NCBI GenBank assembly: GCA_964647625.1
Contig: CAZYHZ010000004.1
Location: 1-64,000, forward strand
DNA from: DASRJG01 sp964647625
Lineage (GTDB): Bacteria; Acidobacteriota; Polarisedimenticolia; Polarisedimenticolales; DASRJG01
Length of the DNA stretch: 64,000 nucleotides
Direction of reading: 5' to 3'
Of the stretch, positions 43,561 through 51,445 are shown in pieces. Under the pieces are notes generated by a model, which saw nothing but the letters and a program-made list of their open reading frames with translations, had not been told where the DNA came from and did no database searches. Numbering within the stretch: position 1 is the first letter of the stretch; each line of letters begins with the position of its first letter. The translations under genes were made by a program, and so were the position numbers.

Positions 43561-45279
43561 TCAAACCCCCCAGAACGTCAGCTCCTGTCGTGCCGCGGCG
43601 AGCTTGGCCGCCTGCCACGTGTCGTTCTTCTTCAGTAACCCGAACGGCTTGGTCGTGGTGCCGAGGAACGCGCGGTAGACGTAGTGCTGATACGCCGCCT
43701 CGATATTCACCGCGTAGGCCTCGGCCAGCTCCTTGTCCCCATTAATAATGATGAAGTTCTCGTCGTTCTTCGCGCTGGCGCTTGCGGAGAAATTGTGGCT
43801 GCCGGTGATCACCGTGGGATTGGACGAGAACGGATCCACGACGACGATCTTGCTGTGAACGATCGCGTATCCCACCTGCGAGAGGAACTGCTGGCGGGTG
43901 ACTTCCGCGGCGAAGTTGGCGAACGCGTGCTTGATGCCTTCGGGCTGAACGATATCCAGATGCAACGGAGTGTGCACTCCGTTGTTGATCATCGTGACAT
44001 CGACCGCGCTCTCGTCTCCGACTCCATTGGGCAGCGTGCTGACGACCCCGCGGACGTACAGTTTCGGATCGCCGGACATCTTGGCCACCGTCGTCAGCAG
44101 ACCCGCGGCGCCGGGCATGAACATGAGAAAGAGCACACCCTGCTTCGCGCCGCCGACGGCCTTGTCCAGCGCCGCAAGATCGGCCTTGTTGCTGCTCCGC
44201 GTGAACCAGACGGCCACGTCGGCCCCGACGGCGTGCGGCTTGCTGTTTGCCGTCACCAGCTCCTTGGGGAATGCGCTCTTCGCCTTGCGGAGTAGCTTCC
44301 ACTGATCCAGGTAGACCTTCGCAATGGATGGGTCCTCGATCAGCAAGCCGTTGTTCAGCTGCGTGCAAAGCCCGGTGGGGGTCCAGTTCGTGCTTCCGGT
44401 CCACGCGACCACCGGCTTTCCGTTCTTGTCCATTCGCACCAAGAATTTGTTGTGTGCCAGCGCTCCCGGAGAGACGAAGCGGTCATGCAGCGACACGTCG
44501 ACCTTTGCCTTGAGCAGTTTCTTGCGCGCGTCGGCGTTCTCGTCCCGCTTCCGGGCGTTTGGGGCGCCTTCGCCCTTCTTGGCCGTGATCGAGCCGTTCG
44601 CCAGAACGACGTGCGCGTTCTTGCCGAGCTTCACGAGGCCCGCGATGAGCTCGGCGTCGCTCAGCTCGAACAGCGCCGCATAGATCTCCGTCTTCTCCGT
44701 CGCCGCGGTCTCCAGCTGGGACAAGAGCGCCTTGCGGAGGTCGCCCGACAGGAACTGCCGGATGGTCTTTTCCGTTGCGTCGCCGATGTGGCTCTTGAAC
44801 TGTGCCAGAGTCAGCTTGTTCTCGGCGAGGTATCGGGACATGAACTGGGACATCACGAAGCCGCGATTGAAGAACGGTTGGAATCGACCCTTGGCTTGCC
44901 CGCCCAGCACACGCGGATTCGACCAGGCGCTGGCGTCGCTTTCCGATGGCTCCAGCTTGGAGTTCGGTTTCTGGATCATCGGCACGACTCGATACGACAC
45001 GGTGTCCCCGGTATTCGCATCGTGGTCCGTCCAGTTGAATCTCTGAAACGGCCATTCCGTGGACGGTTTGACGGGCGCTTTCCCATTGGGAGGCGCCGTC
45101 ACGTTCTCTCCTTCGAAACCGGTGCGATTGAGAAGGAAGTCGGTGGTTTGGTTGGTCGCGCCCTTACGTGTGATTCGCCGCTGGATCGCGAACCCACGGC
45201 AGCCGGCGATGGGGGCCGGTACGCTCCAGTACAGCAGCGCGTCGTCTTCATTGGCGTAGACTTTCAGTTTGGTAGCCAT
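43561..45279 (-). CDS. Phospholipase D-like protein
   Basis: The 572-residue product has two PLD-type HxK motifs. The first (AHNKFLVRM, about residue 285) is followed by TGSTNWT, and the second (IVHSKIVVVD, His475) by TGSHNFS. Both active-site half-motifs are intact, so a phosphodiesterase or transphosphatidylation-type active site should assemble. The first 130 residues form an FnIII-like domain (DALLYWSVPAPIAGCRGFAI). No signal peptide was seen, unlike most neighbours. GGAGAGGAG precedes the ATG by 4 nt. Substrate (lipid, nucleic acid, peptidoglycan) is not known. Confidence 0.88.
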   Translation of the reverse strand: MATKLKVYANEDDALLYWSVPAPIAGCRGFAIQRRITRKGATNQTTDFLLNRTGFEGENVTAPPNGKAPVKPSTEWPFQRFNWTDHDANTGDTVSYRVVPMIQKPNSKLEPSESDASAWSNPRVLGGQAKGRFQPFFNRGFVMSQFMSRYLAENKLTLAQFKSHIGDATEKTIRQFLSGDLRKALLSQLETAATEKTEIYAALFELSDAELIAGLVKLGKNAHVVLANGSITAKKGEGAPNARKRDENADARKKLLKAKVDVSLHDRFVSPGALAHNKFLVRMDKNGKPVVAWTGSTNWTPTGLCTQLNNGLLIEDPSIAKVYLDQWKLLRKAKSAFPKELVTANSKPHAVGADVAVWFTRSSNKADLAALDKAVGGAKQGVLFLMFMPGAAGLLTTVAKMSGDPKLYVRGVVSTLPNGVGDESAVDVTMINNGVHTPLHLDIVQPEGIKHAFANFAAEVTRQQFLSQVGYAIVHSKIVVVDPFSSNPTVITGSHNFSASASAKNDENFIIINGDKELAEAYAVNIEAAYQHYVYRAFLGTTTKPFGLLKKNDTWQAAKLAAARQELTFWGV

Positions 45280-45316
45280 GGACTCCTCTCCGGCGGCGAC
45301 TTCGCCGAATCGATCG

Positions 45317-45655
45317 CTAATCGAATCTCTTCACGGCCGAGACCATCCCTTGCGCGTCGGATAGCGGCGGCACGCTCCCCTTGAGCCAGCAGATGCCCGC
45401 CGATTGGCCCGGATGCTGGACGAACGTCATGGACTTGCACCGGACGTCTTTGAGGCAGGAATCGGCGCACGCTGTCGCGCCCGCGGATTCGAAATTGACG
45501 AGATCGCCCCCCTGACGATTCTTCCCCGGCTCCAGCTCTCCCATCGTGGTGCTGAATTTCCCGACGACGGCAAGTCCCAGGAACAGAACTCCGGCGATGA
45601 CGAACAAGTTGTCGAAACTCGCTTCCGTTATGAGCGATTTCAGCAGGTCAAACAC
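45317..45655 (-). CDS. Small membrane-anchored PAN/Apple-domain protein
   Basis: The 112-residue product has one membrane segment near its start (NLFVIAGVLFLGLAVVGKF) and a PAN/Apple-type domain (ATACADSCLKDVRCKSMTFV, then ICWLKGSVPP). The CADSC, C..MTF and CWLK features match PAN_4-type domains, which bind proteins or carbohydrates. The GTG start at 45655 has GGAGAA upstream. The domain is likely extracytoplasmic. The PLD-like gene follows on the same strand after 37 nt, so they may be cotranscribed. Confidence 0.75.
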   Translation of the reverse strand: MFDLLKSLITEASFDNLFVIAGVLFLGLAVVGKFSTTMGELEPGKNRQGGDLVNFESAGATACADSCLKDVRCKSMTFVQHPGQSAGICWLKGSVPPLSDAQGMVSAVKRFD

Positions 45656-46016
45656 TTGGCTTCTCCGCAGCGCCGCTCACGCGCTGGTTCTCAATGACGC
45701 CGGAACGTCGGTCGTCCGGCAAAGTGGGCGTCATGACTTCGGACGCCGGCGACCGGGCGATCGTTGCTCGGATCGGTTTTGTCAGGGAACGACGTCCGAA
45801 CCGCGTCGCTCCTCCACCCCTGTGGTCAAGCATACGCCTCTATAGACGGAGTGAGTCGAGAGCTTTCTCATCGAGATTGCAGGGGTGGACTTGGCCGCGG
45901 CCGACGATCGCCAATTTCAAGAATCGCTTTTCACATGGACCCACGCAGGAGTAGAGTCCATTCGGACATTTCAAGAGTCCGGCCTCCCGCCGGAGCTCTT
46001 GGTTGAGGCCCCACCC
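45656..46016. other. Intergenic region containing repeat copy A
   Basis: This stretch of 361 nt between divergent genes has no convincing gene. It contains a 49-nt element at 45789-45837 that recurs at 48340-48388, and looser similarity extends about 60 nt upstream. It must also hold the start regions of the PAN-domain gene and the membrane-protein gene at 46017. Confidence 0.5.
45789..45837 (-). repeat. 49-nt dispersed intergenic repeat, copy A
   Basis: ACGACGTCCGAAC, GCGTCGC, TCCACCCCTGT and ATACGC blocks occur in the same order as at 48340-48388. Over 49 aligned positions without gaps I count 42 identical. It lies 134 nt upstream of the PAN-domain gene start on the minus strand. Strand given is that of the downstream gene; its true orientation is unknown. 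Confidence 0.55.
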
Positions 46017-46544
46017 ATGACCGAAGACACCTATCGCCTGATTGATCTGATCATGAAGTTTTTAGGCGGGCTCATCGCGTTCGGCGGTGCCTGGGTTGCA
46101 TACCGTGGATTTCGACAGCAGGTCACCGAGAATCGTGACGAGACTCGGCGAGCAAACACGCAGCGGGAGGACGACCTCAAGTGGCGGCGGGCCGAGTTCA
46201 TCATCCGGCTCTGGAAGGAGTTCAACGACGACAAGTCGCTCCGGCCGTGCATCGTACTGATCGACAGCGGCGATGACGCCCGGCTCTCGCGAGTGCTTCT
46301 CGGCGACCTTCGGACATTATCGGAAGCCGACACACATCTCCGGTATGACTTCGACCGTTACTTCGACTTCTTCGACAGCATTGCGTACTGCGTCGACAAG
46401 ACCCCGTTCACCGAGGATGAGGCCGGTTGCTTTGGGTGGCATTTCGAGAAGCTCCGAACGACGGCGCCCGTCCGCGAGTACTGCGAGAATAACGGTTATC
46501 AGGACGTCGTGAAGCTTGCCGATCGCCTCAGACGAAGAACATGA
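46017..46544 (+). CDS. Membrane protein, single segment with cytoplasmic helical domain
   Basis: The 175-residue product has one membrane segment (LIDLIMKFLGGLIAFGGAWVAYRG) and a helical C-terminal domain rich in charged and aromatic residues (WRRAEFIIRLWKEFNDD, LRYDFDRYFDFFDSIAYCVD). This layout resembles DUF4760-like bacterial proteins, but the match is not certain. An upstream start at 45885 in frame would add 44 residues with no support; ATG 46017 is chosen. Function unknown. Confidence 0.65.
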   Translation: MTEDTYRLIDLIMKFLGGLIAFGGAWVAYRGFRQQVTENRDETRRANTQREDDLKWRRAEFIIRLWKEFNDDKSLRPCIVLIDSGDDARLSRVLLGDLRTLSEADTHLRYDFDRYFDFFDSIAYCVDKTPFTEDEAGCFGWHFEKLRTTAPVREYCENNGYQDVVKLADRLRRRT

Positions 46545-46636
46545 CTCGTCAGGCCGGTGCGCGATGCATATCGGGAGATCGTGACGCTCAGTCGTGATAG
46601 CCTCGCACGAACGTTGGCCGATCGAAGGAGGTCTTC

Positions 46637-46960
46637 ATGTTGCTTCGGAGACTGTTGGTTGCCCTGGTGGCGTGTCTGATCCTCTCGGCTCCGCTTTCCG
46701 CGAGTTACGCGGACCTTCAGTGTTCGGTCGTTTCTTGGTCGAGTTCGGGTGTGATCGTATCGGTCCACAACCCGAACACGAACTCCGAATCGGCAAAGGT
46801 CCAATTGACGGTTCAGCTGAACGGATCCAATCCGCTGCAGCTGAGGAGCAGCTCGTTTTCCGTCTCGGGCGGCGACACCATAAACGTCCAGTTGGGCCCT
46901 CCGCCCGGAGGCACGATCACGGGCGTCAGTGACGATCCCCAACCCATCCCGGGTAACTAA
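46637..46960 (+). CDS. Small exported beta-rich protein
   Basis: The 107-residue product has a signal peptide (LLRRLLVALVACLILSAPLSASYA) and a beta-sandwich-like domain (VSVHNPNTNSESAKVQLTVQL) resembling in layout the protein at 11972. A strong GGAGG site precedes the ATG. No palindrome copy is found upstream. Function unknown. It lies next to two membrane-protein genes and is convergent with the OmpA-domain gene. Confidence 0.7.
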   Translation: MLLRRLLVALVACLILSAPLSASYADLQCSVVSWSSSGVIVSVHNPNTNSESAKVQLTVQLNGSNPLQLRSSSFSVSGGDTINVQLGPPPGGTITGVSDDPQPIPGN

Positions 46961-47078
46961 CTGGCTCCTCTTCGACGCGGGATTCGTTCTTTGTCAGCGA
47001 CGTATTCGTCGAGAGCGTCATTGCGGCTCCGGCACTGCAGCGTGCGCGAATAGACTCCGGTGGTGGCGGAACCCAGCC

Positions 47079-48146
47079 TCATTCCGTGCCGTGAATGGGC
47101 TCGCAAACGCCTGCATCGACGATCTCGAGATCCACTCTCCTGTTGAGGAGCCCCTGATCGGCCGAGCCCGTTTGATTCAACGCCTTCGCATCGAAATACC
47201 TAGGAGATTCCGTCATCTTCGGGCCCGACGATTCTTGCCAAGGCTGAAGGCTGATCTCGACCCTTGGCGGCGGGCGGAAGCGCCCGGGCAGATTCTTCAC
47301 TTGTGTCGCCCTTCGATTCGCGAGCTCACGATTGCGCTCCACGGAGTCGCCAATGTGGAACTCGTTCGCATCGGCATAGCCAACCACTCTGACCTGCACA
47401 TGTCTTTCGTCGGTCGCGCACGCCGAGAGAGTCGCGACCAAGCTCTCCATGAACGCGTCCTGACCCGAAGGGGAATCGTTTCCCAGTTGAAATACCACCG
47501 GGAACGCTACCTTGGCGCTTCGCAAGTTGGCTGATGAGGACGGGGACGGTGATGGCGACGGCAATGGGGACGGCGGAGGAGGCGCGGATTCGCAGGCCCT
47601 CTTGGCTTCACATCGTTCCTTGGTGACCGTGAAATAAGCTCCAACTGATCCGGCCATGAAAGTGACGAGGGCTGTGAGCATCGCGAGCACCTCGCTGAAG
47701 CGGCGCAGGAACTTGTCCCATTTCGAGTCCTGGCCCCGTCTTGCTGTAAGCCAAATCAGCGCGACGACGGCGGCAAGGAACATCACTGCAACCGGCCAAG
47801 CCCAGCCGCCCGACGTCGCCGCTGAAACATCGCGATCGAGGGCGCGAGACTCCATAGTCTGGGCGAACCGCTCGAGCGCACGGGCCTGCACAACCGCGAC
47901 CTGGCCGATGGCGTCACCGTTCACTTCGTGGCCTCGGTTGTCGTGGACCCGCCAGAGGGCAATGAGAGCGGCGGCGCAAACGATCAGTGCGACGGCGATG
48001 GCGCCGAGCTTGATTGAGCTGTGGTGACGTCGAGACGATCGACCTTGTTTCTGGAGCCACGGGCTGCTCCATACCGCGTAGATGAGAAGCAGGGCCGCCA
48101 GCGCGCCAAGCGAAATCGCCGTATCAGCAAAGAGTCTGGAGCCCAT
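47079..48146 (-). CDS. Membrane protein with C-terminal OmpA-like domain
   Basis: The 355-residue product has four membrane segments (AISLGALAALLLIYAVW; KLGAIAVALIVCAAALIAL; WPVAVMFLAAVVALIWL; MLTALVTFMAGSVGAYF), a Pro/Ser linker (about residues 190-210) and an OmpA-like domain (VQVRVVGYADANEF, SVERNRELANRRATQVKN, LLNRRVDLEIV). OmpA-like domains bind peptidoglycan; the Asp and Arg of the NxxLSxxRA-type motif appear as RNRELANRRA. It is likely an inner-membrane protein that reaches into the cell wall. The repeat copy B lies upstream. Confidence 0.82.
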   Translation of the reverse strand: MGSRLFADTAISLGALAALLLIYAVWSSPWLQKQGRSSRRHHSSIKLGAIAVALIVCAAALIALWRVHDNRGHEVNGDAIGQVAVVQARALERFAQTMESRALDRDVSAATSGGWAWPVAVMFLAAVVALIWLTARRGQDSKWDKFLRRFSEVLAMLTALVTFMAGSVGAYFTVTKERCEAKRACESAPPPPSPLPSPSPSPSSSANLRSAKVAFPVVFQLGNDSPSGQDAFMESLVATLSACATDERHVQVRVVGYADANEFHIGDSVERNRELANRRATQVKNLPGRFRPPPRVEISLQPWQESSGPKMTESPRYFDAKALNQTGSADQGLLNRRVDLEIVDAGVCEPIHGTE

Positions 48147-48420
48147 TAGCGACCGCTGTTCATGGGCGCCCTAGCGCACATCCGGAAGTCATGGCCGCCT
48201 CCTAGGCTACCGTTGTAGCGATCTGACTTCGACCGCAGCTACAACACGCCCTATCTGACCGACTCTGGATGACGTCATGGGAACGGACGCCGGAGCGGTC
48301 AAAGACGTGCGTTTCTGTTCGGATTCCCCATCGCGAAGGACGACGTCCGAACTGCGTCGCCCGTCCACCCCTGTCGCGAAGTATACGCTGACATCAACCG
48401 TGGAGTTCAAGTGGTTTGGA
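48147..48420. other. Intergenic region containing repeat copy B
   Basis: This stretch of 274 nt lies between the starts/ends of two minus-strand genes. It contains the 49-nt element at 48340-48388 and looser similarity to copy A from about 48275. I see no convincing ORF in it. Confidence 0.5.
48340..48388 (-). repeat. 49-nt dispersed intergenic repeat, copy B
   Basis: This is the second copy, 42 of 49 positions identical to the one at 45789-45837. It lies 194 nt upstream of the OmpA-domain gene start on the minus strand. Both copies are upstream of minus-strand membrane-protein genes, which makes a regulatory role possible. Confidence 0.55.
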
Positions 48421-49548
48421 TCACGGCCCCCCGCGCACTGCGCGAACGTAGCGGTCGCCCTCGTCATCGATGAGGTTGAACCCATTGAAGAAATTCACGA
48501 ACCACGCGTAGCCGGGATAGTCGTCGTCGTAGGTTGACGTCCAGTAGTCACCCACCGTGGTGGGCCCGAAGATCGGATCGATGGCGGGCTGGTAACGAAG
48601 GTCCAAGATGTCATCCAACTCCGTGAACGACGCAACCCTCCAGTTGGAGTGCCCGGCGAAGCTCTCGGCGTTCACCGACGCGATCCAGCTGCCGTTCGCG
48701 ATGTCCACCTCGTAAAGGGCGACCACATCGTGGAGCGCGGATTCGCCGGGCTGGCTCTTCTTCTCCCACACGAAGCACGTGTGGAGATCCGTGACCGTCG
48801 GCTCGGGGTCCCCGACCGAGCGCCCGTTGTCGACGTACTGCGGCGATGCGTTCACGTTCACGACGCAGCCCTCGCGGGGCTGCCGCTGGGTTGTCGCCGT
48901 GACGTTTTGGGTCTGGAACCCCCACGGTCCCCCGCCGTCCGATGTTCTCCCCCGGACCAGGTACCAGTAGCAGACACCCGGTGGAGGAACCATCGAATCC
49001 TGATAATTGGTCGAGCCCGTGCCTTGGACGAGAAGGGTCTCTCCCGCGTCAATTGGGCTGGCGGGCAGCGCGCTCACGACACCCCTGACGACGTCCGATC
49101 CCGTTGCGCCGGGCGCCAAGTTCCAGGAGATGACCGCAGTCGGATCGCCGTGCGCGAGCCGGGTGAACCGGACGCCGTCATCGACGATGATCGTTCCGGC
49201 GCAGCCGCCCGCAGTGCACGTGTCGGTCCCGTCGAACGCGTTGCCGTCGTCGCACGAGGTGCCATCCGGCGCCGGCGCGCTAACCGTGCACGCCGAGGTT
49301 CCGTTGCACGCGCGGGTCACGCACGCGTCGCTGTTGCACGAGATCGGCGTTCCACCGCACGTCCCGGCGGCGCAGCGGTCGCCGTATGTGCACGCGTTGC
49401 CGTCGTCGCACGGGGTGCCATCCGGCTGGCCCGTGCAGCCGGGTGCGCTCGCCTGCGTAGGCGGCGTCACCCACGACGCGACGACGAGCGCAAATGCAAA
49501 CAGGATGATCGCCGTCAACCGCTTTCTCTGAGACGGGTGTTTCGACAT
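48421..49548 (-). CDS. Exported Cys-repeat/DUF1566-like protein
   Basis: The 375-residue product has a signal peptide (TAIILFAFALVVASWVTPPTQA), then CNxGN-type repeats (DGTPCDDGNACTYGDRC, CNSDACVTRACNG) and an internal copy of the shared FnIII-like module (SDVVRGVVSALPASP, CYWYLVRGRTSDGGGPWG). Its last 170 residues are a DUF1566/Lcl-type C-terminal domain (FVWEKKSQPG, GHSNWRVASFTELDDILD, YWTSTYDDD). Start at 49548, after a G-run, is preferred over an in-frame ATG at 49578. The internal position of the module is unlike its C-terminal position elsewhere. Confidence 0.82.
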   Translation of the reverse strand: MSKHPSQRKRLTAIILFAFALVVASWVTPPTQASAPGCTGQPDGTPCDDGNACTYGDRCAAGTCGGTPISCNSDACVTRACNGTSACTVSAPAPDGTSCDDGNAFDGTDTCTAGGCAGTIIVDDGVRFTRLAHGDPTAVISWNLAPGATGSDVVRGVVSALPASPIDAGETLLVQGTGSTNYQDSMVPPPGVCYWYLVRGRTSDGGGPWGFQTQNVTATTQRQPREGCVVNVNASPQYVDNGRSVGDPEPTVTDLHTCFVWEKKSQPGESALHDVVALYEVDIANGSWIASVNAESFAGHSNWRVASFTELDDILDLRYQPAIDPIFGPTTVGDYWTSTYDDDYPGYAWFVNFFNGFNLIDDEGDRYVRAVRGGP

Positions 49549-49631
49549 GGCCCCCCCTATTTCAACAGCGAGAGACATGAACAGATCTTACGGCCATTTC
49601 GGCCACGTGGAGAGGATGTCCGCAGGTTATC

Positions 49632-51398
49632 GTGTCTCCCGTGAAACCGGGTCCATTCAAGGGGCTTTCCGTCCTCCTGGCGTGCCTGCTGGCGGCGTGC
49701 GCGACGCCGCGGAAGCACCCGGTCATCGTCATCGGGTGGGACGGAGCGGACTGGCGGCTGCTCGATCCACTCATGGCTCAGGGCAAGCTCCCCAATCTCG
49801 CGAAGCTGTTGCGCGAGGGAGAAAGCGGGACTCTGCGAACGCTCCACCCGCCGCTGTCCCCCATCGTCTGGACCACGATGATGACCGGTCGCGGACCGCT
49901 CGATCACGGCGTGCTCGATTTCACGCGGTTCGATCCCGGAACCGGCTTACGCGTCCCGATCGGTAGCGGCGACCGGCGCGTGCCCGCCGTCTGGAACGTC
50001 GTGTCGTTCACAGGACGCGACGTCGCCGTGTTCGGCATGTGGGCGACGTACCCCGCGGAGACGGTGCGCGGAATCGTCGTGTCGGATCGACTGATGTCCT
50101 TCCAAAACGGCGCCCACGCATCGGATCGCGGCGTGGTCGCACCTGAAGCGCAAACGTCCTGGGCGCGCGAATCGTTCGCCCGCGCGCAGAGCGCCGTCGG
50201 TGACGGCGCGCCGTCCGCCTACGGAGCGGACTTCTCGGACGCGCCGGAGCTTCTGGCCGGACTGCGCCGTGTGCTCGTCGAGACCGCGGTGTACGACGAT
50301 CTGGCCTCGTCCTGGTTTCGCGAGCACCACCCCGACCTGACCATCCTGTACGTGCAGGGAACCGATGCGATCGGCCACTTGTTTGCGCCGTATCGTCCTC
50401 CGCGCATGAATGGGATCTCTCAGCGGGACGTCGAACGCTTCGGCCGCATCGCGGACGTGTACTACGAGGACGTCGATCGCCGCCTCGGCGCGTGGCGGCT
50501 CGCCGCTCGCGAGGCTGGCGCGACGCTGGTTCTCGTCTCCGACCACGGGTTCGCCTGGGGGGATGACCGCCCTGACGCTGCGGGAAGCGCCGCGGCGGCG
50601 ACGGCGGGGCGCTGGCACCGGGACGACGGGATCTACGTCGTGGCGGCTCCGTGGCGATCTACCGTAGAGACCGCGCGAGGCCACGGCAACGTGATCCAGG
50701 TCGCGCCGACGCTGCTCGCGCTTCTTGGAATCGTGCCGGACCGCCGGATGACGGAGCCTCTCGCCGGCATCGTCCCCACAGCGGGACCTGCGGCCGACTA
50801 CTCGGCGGCCTTCGAAACACGCGCCGCATCCGAGCCTCTCTCGGACGGGACGGGCGCCGGAGATTCGATCGAGAGCCTCCGTGCGCTCGGCTACATCGGC
50901 GCCGCCGAGCCCGATCGGGCCGCCCGCCCCGGACCCAGCGGAACTCGCACCGCGGGGTCGTACTGCAACGAGGGGTTGATCCTCCTCGACGCGGGCCGGA
51001 CAAAAGACGCCAAGGCGGCATTCGGCCACGCGCTCGAGGTCGATCCGCGGCACGCCGCATCGCTTTTCAACCTGGCGCACCTCCTCGCCGCCGAGTCCGA
51101 TCCCACCGCGGACGCGACGCTCCTTCGCGCGCTCGAGGCCGGCTCGCCGGACGCCGCACGGCTCGTCGGCTCCCGGGCTCGCCGTCGCCTGGAGGCGGGA
51201 GACTGCCGCTCCGCGCTGAGCGATGCGCGCGCCCTGGCACGCGCCGACGCGAGATCGGCCGTTGCACCGGCGGCAGAAGGGTTGGCGCTGCTGTGTCTCG
51301 GCGAACGCGTCGCCGCCGCCGCCGCGCTTCGCCGCTCGCTTGCAATCGACCCCGACCAGCCCGAGATCGTCCGCGCGCTCGAGGTGCTTCCGCGCTGA
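49632..51398 (+). CDS. Alkaline-phosphatase-superfamily lipoprotein with C-terminal TPR
   Basis: The 588-residue product begins with a lipoprotein signal (LSVLLACLLAAC). A type I phosphodiesterase/nucleotide pyrophosphatase-like domain follows: VIGWDGADWRLLDPLM, TTMMTGRGPLDHGV (the Thr nucleophile region), QGTDAIGHLFAP and VSDHGFAWG metal-ligand motifs. A TPR region occupies about residues 450-580 (AGSYCNEGLILLDAGRTKDA). Members of the superfamily cleave phosphodiesters or modify phosphoglycerol groups. The Asp/His ligands appear intact. Start is a GTG at 49632 or 49641. It is upstream of the TonB receptor gene on the same strand, 47 nt apart. Confidence 0.85.
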   Translation: MSPVKPGPFKGLSVLLACLLAACATPRKHPVIVIGWDGADWRLLDPLMAQGKLPNLAKLLREGESGTLRTLHPPLSPIVWTTMMTGRGPLDHGVLDFTRFDPGTGLRVPIGSGDRRVPAVWNVVSFTGRDVAVFGMWATYPAETVRGIVVSDRLMSFQNGAHASDRGVVAPEAQTSWARESFARAQSAVGDGAPSAYGADFSDAPELLAGLRRVLVETAVYDDLASSWFREHHPDLTILYVQGTDAIGHLFAPYRPPRMNGISQRDVERFGRIADVYYEDVDRRLGAWRLAAREAGATLVLVSDHGFAWGDDRPDAAGSAAAATAGRWHRDDGIYVVAAPWRSTVETARGHGNVIQVAPTLLALLGIVPDRRMTEPLAGIVPTAGPAADYSAAFETRAASEPLSDGTGAGDSIESLRALGYIGAAEPDRAARPGPSGTRTAGSYCNEGLILLDAGRTKDAKAAFGHALEVDPRHAASLFNLAHLLAAESDPTADATLLRALEAGSPDAARLVGSRARRRLEAGDCRSALSDARALARADARSAVAPAAEGLALLCLGERVAAAAALRRSLAIDPDQPEIVRALEVLPR

Positions 51399-51445
51399 GC
51401 CGACCTGCGGTAGCCTCGCGCCACCAAAACTTTTTGGGGGCTGAC

